Below are positions 54,585 through 61,886 of a stretch of DNA of 64,000 bases, one piece after another. The DNA is from Coriobacteriia bacterium. Its GTDB lineage: Bacteria > Actinomycetota > Coriobacteriia > Coriobacteriales > Atopobiaceae. The stretch lies in NCBI GenBank assembly GCA_030530145.1, contig JAUMVN010000004.1, positions 78,512 through 142,511 of the forward strand. The letters run 5' to 3'. Position 1 is the stretch's first letter; each line of letters opens with the position of its first letter. The notes below the pieces were generated by a model, which ran no database searches, was not told where the DNA came from, and worked only from the letters and a program-made list of their open reading frames with translations. The position numbers and the translations under genes are program-made.

Positions 54585-55811
54585 GTGGAAGAGATCACCA
54601 TCAAGATAAAGGCGCCCGACTTCGTAGGCGTGGCCAAGAACGTGGCCCAAGGGGCCGCGAACGGCGCCAAGAACGTTGCTCATGGTGCCGTGAACGGCGC
54701 CAAGAGGGTTCACCAGGTATTCGGCGGCGAGTATGGGGACACCTACGAAGGAAACGTCACCACCGATGGCGGCGAGTACATCCTGCCGGAGCCGATGATC
54801 GACGACCGCGAGTGCGAGGAGATCGACTCTATCGCCAGGCGCTACGAGAAGATGACCTCTCCCGGCATTCTGGCAAAGGCCGGCGAGCTCGCTCCGGCTC
54901 CGGTCAAGGAGATCGCCGGGAAGGTCGGCAAGGCCGCCAAAGATACCTTCGACGGCCTCACGGAACAGGAACTCATGGCCGCCGCAATCAAGAAGGCGGC
55001 GGAGGGCTTCGGCGAGCTTGAGAAGCAGGCCGCCAAGGCCAGCGTGAGCAAGGAGCACGTCATCCAGTGCATAAACGCCGGCAAGCAGGAGCAGAAGATC
55101 TCCGACATCTCGGAAATCTGCCTGCTCCGCGCATACGACATTGCTGCCGTTACGGCCAGGGAGCGCACGCAGCACATGGGCATCGCATTCGTCGAGGGCG
55201 GCGGCACAGGCGCGGCCGGGTTCTGGGGCTTGCCCGCGAACCTCGCGCTCAGCATGCTCATTTACTTTCGCGCTGTCCAGTCGGTCGCCATGTTCTACGG
55301 CTACGATGTCAAGGAGGACCCGGCGGAGCTCGTCATCGCGAGCGAGGTGTTCCAGAGGGCCATGTCGCCGAGCGCGAAGGGCAATCCCGCCACCGACTAC
55401 ATCGGCAAGGTCCTTGTGTACGCCGAGAGCGCGGCCGTGAAGCAGGCGGCCAAGAAGAGCTGGGCGGCGATGATCGAGAAAGGCGGCGCCGCGCTCGCCA
55501 TCACCCAGATGCGCGCGCTGGCCAACAAGGCCGCCCAGAAGGCGTTGGAGAAAGGCGGAAAGAAGGCCATCGAGGCTGGGGTGTTCAAGAAGACCCTCAC
55601 GCAGGTCGGCCAGAAGCTGACGCTCAAGAACGTTGGTAGGCTCGTTCCCGTGGCGGGCGCGGGCTTCGGCGCCCTGTTCGACACGGCGCAGATGAACACC
55701 ATCCTCGAGTTCGCCGACCTCTTCTACCACAAGCGCTTCATCGTCGAGAAGGAGCAGCGCGTGCAAAGGCTCACGGAGCAAACGCCGGAATACGCAGAGA
55801 TCTCGGAATAG
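54585..55811 (+). CDS. EcsC family protein
   Basis: 408 residues from the GTG at 54585, with AGAAGGGA upstream. A longer frame back to 54477 lacks a ribosome site. Residues 1-60 carry Ala/Asn/Gly/Lys repeats (NVAQGAANGAKNVAHGAVNGAK, about 20-41; key unit NGAKNVAHGA). The EcsC core (about 150-390) includes ARERTQHMGIAFVEGGGTGAAGFWGLPANL, an amphipathic or membrane-interacting GAAGFWGLPANLALSMLIYFRAVQSVA stretch and a late GRLVPVAGAGFGALFDTAQMN. EcsC is linked to ABC-type EcsAB secretion control in Bacillus, but the family is broad and poorly understood. The preceding 280 bases have lower GC than average and no clear promoter, and the gene is possibly acquired. Confidence 0.85.
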   Translation: MEEITIKIKAPDFVGVAKNVAQGAANGAKNVAHGAVNGAKRVHQVFGGEYGDTYEGNVTTDGGEYILPEPMIDDRECEEIDSIARRYEKMTSPGILAKAGELAPAPVKEIAGKVGKAAKDTFDGLTEQELMAAAIKKAAEGFGELEKQAAKASVSKEHVIQCINAGKQEQKISDISEICLLRAYDIAAVTARERTQHMGIAFVEGGGTGAAGFWGLPANLALSMLIYFRAVQSVAMFYGYDVKEDPAELVIASEVFQRAMSPSAKGNPATDYIGKVLVYAESAAVKQAAKKSWAAMIEKGGAALAITQMRALANKAAQKALEKGGKKAIEAGVFKKTLTQVGQKLTLKNVGRLVPVAGAGFGALFDTAQMNTILEFADLFYHKRFIVEKEQRVQRLTEQTPEYAEISE

Positions 55812-55836
55812 CGACCCCATAACGGTCACCTGCCAA

Positions 55837-55872
55837 GGCCCGCGCCCCACCCGGAGCGCGGGCCTCTTTCTA
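55837..55872 (+). terminator. Terminator after the EcsC-family gene
   Basis: A perfect 9-bp stem (55837-55845 with 55856-55864), a 10-nt loop and a tctttct tail. Confidence 0.8.
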
Positions 55873-55998
55873 ATCCGCCGTCAAATGCCCCACGCTCTCC
55901 GCGGCATCCACCCGCATCATCGCGTACCCCGTCTTGCCCGAGTCGTACGCTGTGCCGTCGCTGCCCACGATGGCCTTGCGGTTGTAGAACGTCGCCAT
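55870..55998 (-). pseudogene. Short coding-like fragment on the minus strand (42 codons)
   Basis: Reading the minus strand from the ATG at 55998 to the TAG at 55870-55872 gives 42 residues (beginning MATFYNRKAIVGSDGTAYDS and ending with an Ala-Asp tail) with natural-looking protein composition, unlike most random frames here. An in-frame TAG lies five codons upstream of the ATG and there is no convincing ribosome site. I read it as the surviving 3' end of a decayed gene; it could also be a very small gene. Family not recognised. Confidence 0.3.
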
Positions 55999-56114
55999 GC
56001 CCGAAAGCCCGCTCTACGGAGGCGCCCGGTCCACGTCCACGAAAACCGCCTCCAATGTGGGCGGTTTGGACAAGGTGGGTTGCCCGCGCTGGGGGCTTCC
56101 CATGGAGCGGGGGC

Positions 56115-56378
56115 GCCACAGAATCACGGTGCGGGCGAGACGGCGCGTCGCGGCTTGCCACAAAACCACAGCCTCGGCGACGCTGCATGGGCTTCTTGCC
56201 ACAAAAGCCCAGCCTGGGCGACGCTCGACTGTCGCCGGCGACGTGTTTTTGTGGCGAAGCGGCAGCTGTGCGTCGCCGGCGTTGCGGATTTGTGGCGCGC
56301 CGGCCTCTGCGTGTCGCCCGCGCCGCGCATTTGTGGCGCGCGCCCCCGCCAACGTCGCCGCGCGTCCCTCGAGGTGGC
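56115..56378 (+). repeat. Repeat family iii, locus 2: seven copies, 41-bp period, orientation switch
   Basis: GCCACA-oriented copies begin at 56115, 56157 and 56198. TGTGGC-oriented copies have this hexamer at 56250, 56291 and 56332, and a degenerate GGTGGC at 56373. Offsets are 42, 41, then 41, 41, 41. Units extend over the full 41 bp (GCCACAAA-CC-CA....GGCGACGC....GCTTCT pattern). A 22-bp perfect palindrome lies at 56368-56389, and a further hairpin (56399-56410 with 56419-56430, one G-T) follows. Nothing in 55999-56572 looks like a functional gene. Confidence 0.88.
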
Positions 56379-56572
56379 GCCACCTCGAGCGATATCGGCC
56401 CGAGGTGGTGCCGAGAAACACCACTTCGGGCACTTCTTGCCGGCAGCGCACCGGCCGCGCGCCCGGCGCACCGCCGCCGTCCCATGCATAAACGACACCT
56501 GTCGCGCAACCGGAAGTTGTTACGAGTCGGTGAGCGCGAGGATTCACGTGGCGGAACGGGGCGCGTTGGGCG

Positions 56573-56620
56573 TAGACTAAAGACCCGTAAAAAGAAGCCA
56601 AAGACTCATTTACGGGAAGG
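56573..56620 (+). promoter_or_regulatory. pyrG promoter and leader hairpin overlapping the ribosome site
   Basis: TAGACT (56573-56578) is the likely -10. The predicted transcription start falls on CCCG (56584-56587), the exact beginning of a perfect 8-bp stem CCCGTAAA (56584-56591) with TTTACGGG (56609-56616). The right arm runs into the Shine-Dalgarno GGGAAGG (56614-56620). A start on C would include the full stem and hide the ribosome site; a start on the G at 56587 would weaken it, as in CTP-dependent control of enterobacterial pyrC. Confidence 0.5.
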
Positions 56621-56629
56621 TCTCCTCAC

Positions 56630-58276
56630 ATGACAAAGCACATCTTCGTCACCGGCGGCGTGGTCTCGTCCCTCGGAAAGGGCATCACCGCGGCGTCCCT
56701 CGGTCGTCTTCTCAAGGCTCGTGGCTATAAGGTCATGATGCAGAAGGCCGATCCCTACCTCAACGTCGACCCGGGCACCATGAGCCCGTTCCAGCACGGC
56801 GAGGTCTTCGTCACCGAGGACGGCAAGGAGACCGACCTCGACCTCGGCCACTACGAGCGCTTCATCGACGAGAACCTCACCCGCAGCTCCAACTTCACCA
56901 CCGGCGCCATCTACCAGGGCCTCATTGCGAAGGAGCGCAAGGGCGAGTTCCTCGGCGGCACCGTCCAGGTGATCCCGCACGTGACCAACGAGATCAAGAA
57001 GCGCTTCTTCCGCATCGAGGAGCAGACCGGCGCCGACGTCGTCATCACCGAGCTCGGCGGCACCATCGGCGACATCGAGGGCCAGGCCTTCGTCGAGGCC
57101 ATCCGCCAGTTCCGCAAGGACAAGGGCCTCGCCGACTGCGTGCTCATCCACGTCTCCCTCGTGCCCTACATCGCCGCGGCCCACGAGGTCAAGACCAAGC
57201 CGACCCAGCACTCCGTGCGCGAGCTGCGCTCCATGGGCCTGCAGCCCGACTTCATCGTCTGCCGCTCCGACCACGAGGTCGACGCGGACATCCGCGCCAA
57301 GATCGCGAGCTTCTGCGACGTCGACCCCAGCTGCGTCTTCGAGAACTCCGACTGCGCCTCCATCTACGACGTGCCCGCCCACCTCGCCGAGCAGGGCTTC
57401 GACACCAAGGTCTGCGAGCGCCTCGGCCTCGAGCCGCGCACGAGCGACATGAGCGGTTGGTACAAGTTCACCAACGCCATGCATGCGGCGAACAAGAAGG
57501 ACGACGTCACGAAGATCTCGGTCGTCGGCAAGTACACCCAGCTCCCGGACGCCTATCTCTCCATCATCGAGGCGCTCCACCACTCCGGCGTCGCCTTCGG
57601 CCGCCACGTGAACATCGAGCTCGTCGACGGCGAGGAGCTCTCCGAGGCCAACGTCGAGGAGGTCCTCGGCGATTCCGACGGCATCCTCGTCCCCGGCGGC
57701 TTCGGCCTGCGCGGCATCGAGGGAAAGATCTGCGCCGCCCACCGCGCCCGCACCCTCAAGGTTCCCTACCTGGGCGTCTGCCTCGGCCTGCAGGTCGCTG
57801 TCTGCGAGTTCGCCCGCAACGTCTGCGGCCTCGAGGGCGCGACGTCCGCCGAGTTCGAGCCCGAGTGCACCTACCCCGTGATCGACATCATGCCCGACCA
57901 GGAGGACATCACCGACAAGGGCGGCACCATGCGCCTGGGCGCCTACCCCTGCAAGGTCCAGCCGGGCACCCTGGCCGAGGAGGCCTACGGCGAGAGCCTC
58001 GTCTACGAGCGCCACCGCCACCGCTTCGAGGTCAACAACGCCTATCGTGAGCAGCTCACCGAGGCCGGCCTCAAGATCTCGGGCCTCTCGCCGGACGAGC
58101 GCCTCGTCGAGATGATCGAGCTCCCCGAGGACGTCCACCCCTGGTTCGTCGCCTCGCAGGCCCACCCCGAGTTCAAGAGCCGCCCGACCACCCCGGCCCC
58201 GCTCTTCCGCGAGTTCGTGCGCGCCGCGATCGCCCACCACGAGGGCGTCGACCGCCACGAGGTCACGGCCGAGTAG
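56630..58276 (+). CDS. pyrG: CTP synthase
   Basis: Converts UTP to CTP with ATP and glutamine. 548 residues. The N-terminal amidoligase domain starts with the invariant [23 protein letters not shown] (residues 3-25; key part [10 protein letters not shown]) and contains [15 protein letters not shown] and the GGTIGDIEG region. The C-terminal glutamine amidotransferase domain has the nucleophile Cys384 in GVCLGLQ and the HRHRFEVNN and AHPEFKSRP segments with its His and Glu. Length equals the bacterial norm. The leader hairpin at 56584-56616 suggests control by pyrimidine level. The xerD gene begins 28 bases downstream. Confidence 0.98.
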   Translation: MTKHIFVTGGVVSSLGKGITAASLGRLLKARGYKVMMQKADPYLNVDPGTMSPFQHGEVFVTEDGKETDLDLGHYERFIDENLTRSSNFTTGAIYQGLIAKERKGEFLGGTVQVIPHVTNEIKKRFFRIEEQTGADVVITELGGTIGDIEGQAFVEAIRQFRKDKGLADCVLIHVSLVPYIAAAHEVKTKPTQHSVRELRSMGLQPDFIVCRSDHEVDADIRAKIASFCDVDPSCVFENSDCASIYDVPAHLAEQGFDTKVCERLGLEPRTSDMSGWYKFTNAMHAANKKDDVTKISVVGKYTQLPDAYLSIIEALHHSGVAFGRHVNIELVDGEELSEANVEEVLGDSDGILVPGGFGLRGIEGKICAAHRARTLKVPYLGVCLGLQVAVCEFARNVCGLEGATSAEFEPECTYPVIDIMPDQEDITDKGGTMRLGAYPCKVQPGTLAEEAYGESLVYERHRHRFEVNNAYREQLTEAGLKISGLSPDERLVEMIELPEDVHPWFVASQAHPEFKSRPTTPAPLFREFVRAAIAHHEGVDRHEVTAE

Positions 58277-58304
58277 GCCGCGGCCCCGCGCCCCGCGCCC
58301 GAGC

Positions 58305-59225
58305 ATGGACCTTCAGGCCGCACGCGACGAGTACCTGAGCTACCTGTCCGTCGAGCGCGGCAGCTCGAGGAACACCATCGACGCCTACGGGCGCGACCTC
58401 AACCGCTATATCGACTACCTCGCGGGCTCCGGCGTGACGGAGCCCGACGAGGTGGAGCGCCCCCTCGTAGAAGACTACGTGGGGGCGCTCTGCGACCTCG
58501 GCCTGGCCGCGAGCTCCGTTGAGCGCGCCGTCTCGGCGGTCAAGGGCCTCCACCGCTTCATGTTCCGCGAGGGCATCGCCGCCGCGTGCCCGACGGCGGA
58601 CCTCCCCCTGCCGTCGAAGCCCTCGCGCCTCCCCGACGTGATCTCGCGCGAGGACGCGGCGCGCCTGCTCGACCAGGGCTTCCCCGCGACGCCCGCGGGG
58701 CTGCGCGACCGCGCCATGCTCGAGGTCCTCTACGGCTGCGGCCTGCGCGTGAGCGAGCTCTGCGGCCTCGACTTGCGCGACGCGCTCCTGGACGAGGAGG
58801 TGCTGCGCGTCTTCGGCAAGGGCTCCAAGGAGCGCGTCGTGCCCGTCCTGGGGACCGCCGCTGCGGCGCTCCGCCGCTATCTGGAGGAGGGGAGAGGCGC
58901 GCTCATGGGACGGCGCCCCACCGCGGCCGTGTTCCTGAACGTCCGCGGCGGCCGCATCTCGCGCCAGTCTGCGCACGCCATCGTCGAGAAGTACGGCCGC
59001 ACGGCCGGCATAGAGGGGCTCCACCCCCACACTTTGCGACACTCCTTCGCCACGCACCTGCTCGAGGGCGGCGCCGACCTGCGCGTCGTCCAGGAGCTGC
59101 TGGGGCACGCCGACATCTCGACGACCCAGCTCTACACCCACCTGGACCGCTCGCATATCCGCCGCGTCTACCTCGACGCCCACCCGAGGGCACACCTCGC
59201 CCCACCGGAGCGGGACGGCCGCTGA
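58305..59225 (+). CDS. xerD: Site-specific tyrosine recombinase XerD/XerC
   Basis: Resolves chromosome dimers at dif. 306 residues with an N-terminal SAM-like core-binding domain (about 1-90; YLSVERGSSRNTIDAYGRDLNRYI) and the catalytic domain. All six active-site residues are in place: Arg148 (GLRVSEL), Lys172 (GKGSKER), His242 and Arg245 (HTLRHSFATHLL), His268 (LGHADIST) and Tyr277 (QLYTHL). The C-terminal helix that contacts the partner follows. It lacks a strong ribosome site, and translation may depend on pyrG. I prefer XerD because of the housekeeping context and the ELLGHADISTTQLYTH form, but XerC is not excluded. Confidence 0.9.
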   Translation: MDLQAARDEYLSYLSVERGSSRNTIDAYGRDLNRYIDYLAGSGVTEPDEVERPLVEDYVGALCDLGLAASSVERAVSAVKGLHRFMFREGIAAACPTADLPLPSKPSRLPDVISREDAARLLDQGFPATPAGLRDRAMLEVLYGCGLRVSELCGLDLRDALLDEEVLRVFGKGSKERVVPVLGTAAAALRRYLEEGRGALMGRRPTAAVFLNVRGGRISRQSAHAIVEKYGRTAGIEGLHPHTLRHSFATHLLEGGADLRVVQELLGHADISTTQLYTHLDRSHIRRVYLDAHPRAHLAPPERDGR

Positions 59226-59433
59226 CGCCGGGCGCTTCTCGTCGCAGGGCCGCTTTTACGGCATACTCGCAGGTCAGCCGGTAAACACCGCGTCTACCTG
59301 CGGATTCACATCTCCTTCACAACCTACAAAATACAACACGCGTCGAATAGTGGAAACGGTTGTTCGCTCACCCAACATCTGGGGTCCGCGAGCCGCCGCG
59401 AAATGGCGCCGTAACCCGTTCCAGAACTACTTT
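59226..59433. other. Spacer between xerD and the mraZ control region
   Basis: No gene seen. It is AT-richer than average in 59300-59360 (attcacatctccttcacaac and acaaaatacaacacgcg stretches), contains an acaac/gttgt inverted pair around aacacgcgtcgaatagtgga, and merges into the direct repeats before mraZ. It could hold further promoters of the dcw cluster. Confidence 0.4.
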
Positions 59434-59484
59434 GTGTTGAGTAGTGTTTTCTAGTGTCGCAAGGTGTCGGGGATGGCCTATAGT
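59434..59484 (+). promoter_or_regulatory. MraZ-box-like direct repeats and dcw promoter
   Basis: Four GTGTN pentamers at 59434, 59444, 59454 and 59464, exactly 10 bases apart, lie directly upstream of TATAGT (59479-59484). MraZ binds tandem short repeats with a 10-bp period in its own promoter (TGGGN-N5 in E. coli, AAAGTG-type in mollicutes). These are likely autoregulatory boxes covering the -35. Confidence 0.75.
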
Positions 59485-59538
59485 GTTCACACGCTCCAGT
59501 CGGGGGCTTGAGGTCTCTGGTCTTGAGAGGAGGGTGGC

Positions 59539-59994
59539 ATGCTCGTCGGGTCCTATCCGATGTCGGTCGATTCGAAAGCGCGCGTCACCCTGCCTGCCAT
59601 GTTCCGCAAGGAAATGTGCGAAGGCGACTCCAAGACCATATACCTTGTGCCGATGAAGGAGAGCGTGGAAGGCTTTACCCCTGCGGGTTTCGAGGCTTGG
59701 ATCGACTCCCTCTTCAAGAAAGAGGGGGAGGGCTACGACTCCCGCAGCCGCAAGGACGTGCTTCTTCGCCGCAGCCTCACGTCCCGCGCCGTGCCGGTGG
59801 ACATCGACTCGGCCGGCCGCGTGGCCCTGGGCAAGCTCGACGCGAGCAAGCCCGGCACTCGCGAGAAGTACGGCCTCACCGGTGACGTCACGATCATCGG
59901 CGCGACCGACCACTTCGAGGTGTGGAACACCGAGAAGTGGAACGAGCAGCAGGCGGCCGTCGACGACGAGCTCGAAGAGCTCATGTTCGGCTAA
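59539..59994 (+). CDS. mraZ: Transcriptional regulator MraZ
   Basis: The first gene of the division and cell-wall cluster. 151 residues with two SpoVT/AbrB-like MraZ domains: SYPMSVDSKARVTLPAMFRKEM (about 6-27; DSKARVTLP) and VDIDSAGRVALGKLD (about 89-103). These form a ring that binds the repeats at 59434-59468. The ATG follows GAGAGGAGGG. MraZ usually represses its own operon. It is followed, after 13 bases, by rsmH, as nearly everywhere in bacteria. Confidence 0.96.
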   Translation: MLVGSYPMSVDSKARVTLPAMFRKEMCEGDSKTIYLVPMKESVEGFTPAGFEAWIDSLFKKEGEGYDSRSRKDVLLRRSLTSRAVPVDIDSAGRVALGKLDASKPGTREKYGLTGDVTIIGATDHFEVWNTEKWNEQQAAVDDELEELMFG

Positions 59995-60007
59995 GGGGGT
60001 GGAGAAC

Positions 60008-60970
60008 TTGACAACTGGATATCAGCACGTACCCGTGATGCTCGAAGAGGTTCTCCGCGAGCTCGATCCCAAGCAGGGGGAAGTCGTCTGCGACTGCACC
60101 CTGGGCGGGGCCGGACACTCCGTGGAGCTCGCGAGAAGGATCGCGCCGGAAGGCCTCTCGATCGGCATCGACCAGGACGACATGGCACTGGCAGCGGCGG
60201 CCGAGCGCTTCTCGCGCGAGGTTCCGCAGGCCGAGCACCTCTTCCTCAAGGGCAACTTCGGCGACTTGGACGAGCTCCTGGTCCAGGCCGAGGTCCCCGG
60301 CGTCGACTGCTTCCTCTTCGACCTGGGCGTGAGCAGCCCGCAGCTCGACATTCCCGAGAGGGGATTCTCGTACCACGAGGACGCCCCCTTAGACATGCGC
60401 ATGGATTCGGGGAACAACACCCTAACCGCACAAGAGGTCATAAACCACTACAACGAAGCCGACCTCACCCGGATCCTTCGCGTATACGGCGACGAGAAGC
60501 ACGCTTCCCGCATCGCCAGGAAAGTCGTGGAGGCGAGGGCCAAGGCCCCCGTCGAGACGACCCTGCAGCTGGTGGAGATCGTCAAGCAGGCGATTCCCGC
60601 CGCCGCCCGCAGGAGCGGCGGGCACCCGGCGCGCAAGACCTTCCAGGCCCTGCGCATCGAGGTGAACCACGAGCTCGACGTCCTGGACCGGGGCCTCAGG
60701 GCCGCGGTGCGCTGGGCGAACCCCGGCGGCCGGATCTGCGTGATCTCGTACCACTCGCTTGAGGACAGGATCGTCAAGCACGTGTTCTCCGAGCTCTCGC
60801 AGGGGTGCACCTGCCCTCCCGACCTGCCCGTCTGCGTCTGCGGGAACGTGCCGATCCTCAAGGTCAAGACACGCAAGCCCCTCGTCGCCTCAAGCGACGA
60901 GGTCGCGGCCAACCCTCGGTCGCGAAGCGCCCTCACGCGCGTGGCGATAAAGCTCGACGCCACCGCCTAG
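60008..60970 (+). CDS. rsmH: 16S rRNA (cytosine(1402)-N(4))-methyltransferase RsmH (MraW)
   Basis: Methylates N4 of C1402 in the ribosomal P site. I choose TTG at 60008 because AAGGGGG (59993-59999) is 8 bases ahead and the conserved YQHVPVMLEEVL starts at residue 5. GTG at 59999 is an alternative with no ribosome site. 320 residues result. The SAM site CTLGGAGHSVEL, an FLFDLGVSSPQLDIPERGFSY region (about 98-118; key DLGVSSPQLD), RKTFQALRIEVNHEL and ISYHSLEDRIVKHVF near the end all match the family. Two Cys pairs in GCTCPPDLPVCVCG near the C-terminus are also common in this family. Confidence 0.95.
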   Translation: MTTGYQHVPVMLEEVLRELDPKQGEVVCDCTLGGAGHSVELARRIAPEGLSIGIDQDDMALAAAAERFSREVPQAEHLFLKGNFGDLDELLVQAEVPGVDCFLFDLGVSSPQLDIPERGFSYHEDAPLDMRMDSGNNTLTAQEVINHYNEADLTRILRVYGDEKHASRIARKVVEARAKAPVETTLQLVEIVKQAIPAAARRSGGHPARKTFQALRIEVNHELDVLDRGLRAAVRWANPGGRICVISYHSLEDRIVKHVFSELSQGCTCPPDLPVCVCGNVPILKVKTRKPLVASSDEVAANPRSRSALTRVAIKLDATA

Positions 60971-61051
60971 GGCGAGCCGAAAGGCGCACCCGGCCGCAAG
61001 GCCGAACGCATACCGCAAACGCACCAACCGCGCACTACGAACGCAGCTTAA

Positions 61052-61214
61052 ACGAACCACCAACGAACCACCCACGAACCGCCGGGCTCCCGCCCGGCCA
61101 CAACCTACGGAACGCTCTGGGAGCTGACGGGGGCCGGGCACGAGGCGGCCCCCTACCCAACAAAAGCGGTCCTGCCTTGTAATCGGATGCGCTGCGAAGG
61201 GCATGCCCTTCGCA
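61052..61214 (+). repeat. ACGAACCACC triple repeat and a 22-bp perfect palindrome before ftsL
   Basis: Three consecutive 10-11-base units ACGAACCACC(A/C) begin at 61052, 61063 and 61074. A perfect 22-bp palindrome (61193-61214, centre GGGCATGCCC) lies 19 bases before the ftsL ATG and could fold over the leader. The 60971-61233 spacer is longer than usual between rsmH and ftsL and holds no gene I can support. Confidence 0.7.
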
Positions 61215-61233
61215 TAGAAGGCAAGAGGGACAG

Positions 61234-61875
61234 ATGAGGTACCAGGGCTCAGAGGCTCTTAACATCGATTTCGTCGAGGGGGGAGAAGCCCTCGAGCAGG
61301 CGGCGCGCCCGTCGTTTCAGGTCCTGCCCGGCGGCGGCCTCGACGCCCGCGCCCGCAAGGGCGTCTCGGCGCAGTTCATCGCCAACGTCCGCACGGTCGT
61401 CGTCCTGGCCGCGGTGCTCATCGCCATCGGCCTCGTGCGCGTCGCGATCTCGTCTGCGACGGTCGTCGCCCTCTCCAACAACTCGACGCTGCGCTCGGAG
61501 GTCTCCGACGCGAAGAACCTGAACGACGACCTCAAGATCGAGCGCGCCGTCCTCTCCAGCAACTCCCGCATCGCGCGCATCGCGACGCAGAACTACGGCA
61601 TGGTCCTCTCGAGCGACGCGATGACCGTCGAGGTCGGCGAGGCCGCCGAGGCCGAGCAGGCCGCTGCAGAGGAGGCCCAGGCCGCCGCCGAGCAGGCGCA
61701 GCAGGCCGCCGACGAGTCCGCCGCCGCGGTCGCCGCCGGCGAGTCCGCCGCGCAGCAGGCGGGCGACGCGTCCTACGTGCTCGACCCCGCCTCCTACGCC
61801 GCCTCGCTCCTCTCCGCTGATGGGGATGCTGCGCAGTCCGTCGCCGAGGGCGGCGCCTACTGCGACGTGGCGTAG
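61234..61875 (+). CDS. ftsL: FtsL-like cell division protein
   Basis: A bitopic division protein expected to bridge FtsB/DivIC and the FtsWI synthase. 213 residues: a cytoplasmic tail (1-50), one transmembrane helix (about 55-77), a leucine-zipper-like coiled coil (about 85-120; LRSEVSDAKNLNDDLKIERAVLS) with an IARIATQNYGMV end typical for FtsL, then an Ala/Glu/Gln-rich low-complexity tail (about 130-213) absent from classical FtsL of about 120 residues. Identity rests on position between rsmH and the penicillin-binding protein and on the helix/coil pattern. The ATG follows AGAGGG. Confidence 0.85.
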   Translation: MRYQGSEALNIDFVEGGEALEQAARPSFQVLPGGGLDARARKGVSAQFIANVRTVVVLAAVLIAIGLVRVAISSATVVALSNNSTLRSEVSDAKNLNDDLKIERAVLSSNSRIARIATQNYGMVLSSDAMTVEVGEAAEAEQAAAEEAQAAAEQAQQAADESAAAVAAGESAAQQAGDASYVLDPASYAASLLSADGDAAQSVAEGGAYCDVA

Positions 61876-61886
61876 ACTCTTCGTTC

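Noticed and set aside
56055-56633. Plus-strand frames of 160-190 codons through the repeat array before pyrG
   Set aside because: Their protein sequence is a by-product of the 41-bp repeats (41 is not a multiple of 3, so no repeated peptide arises) and no ribosome site is present.
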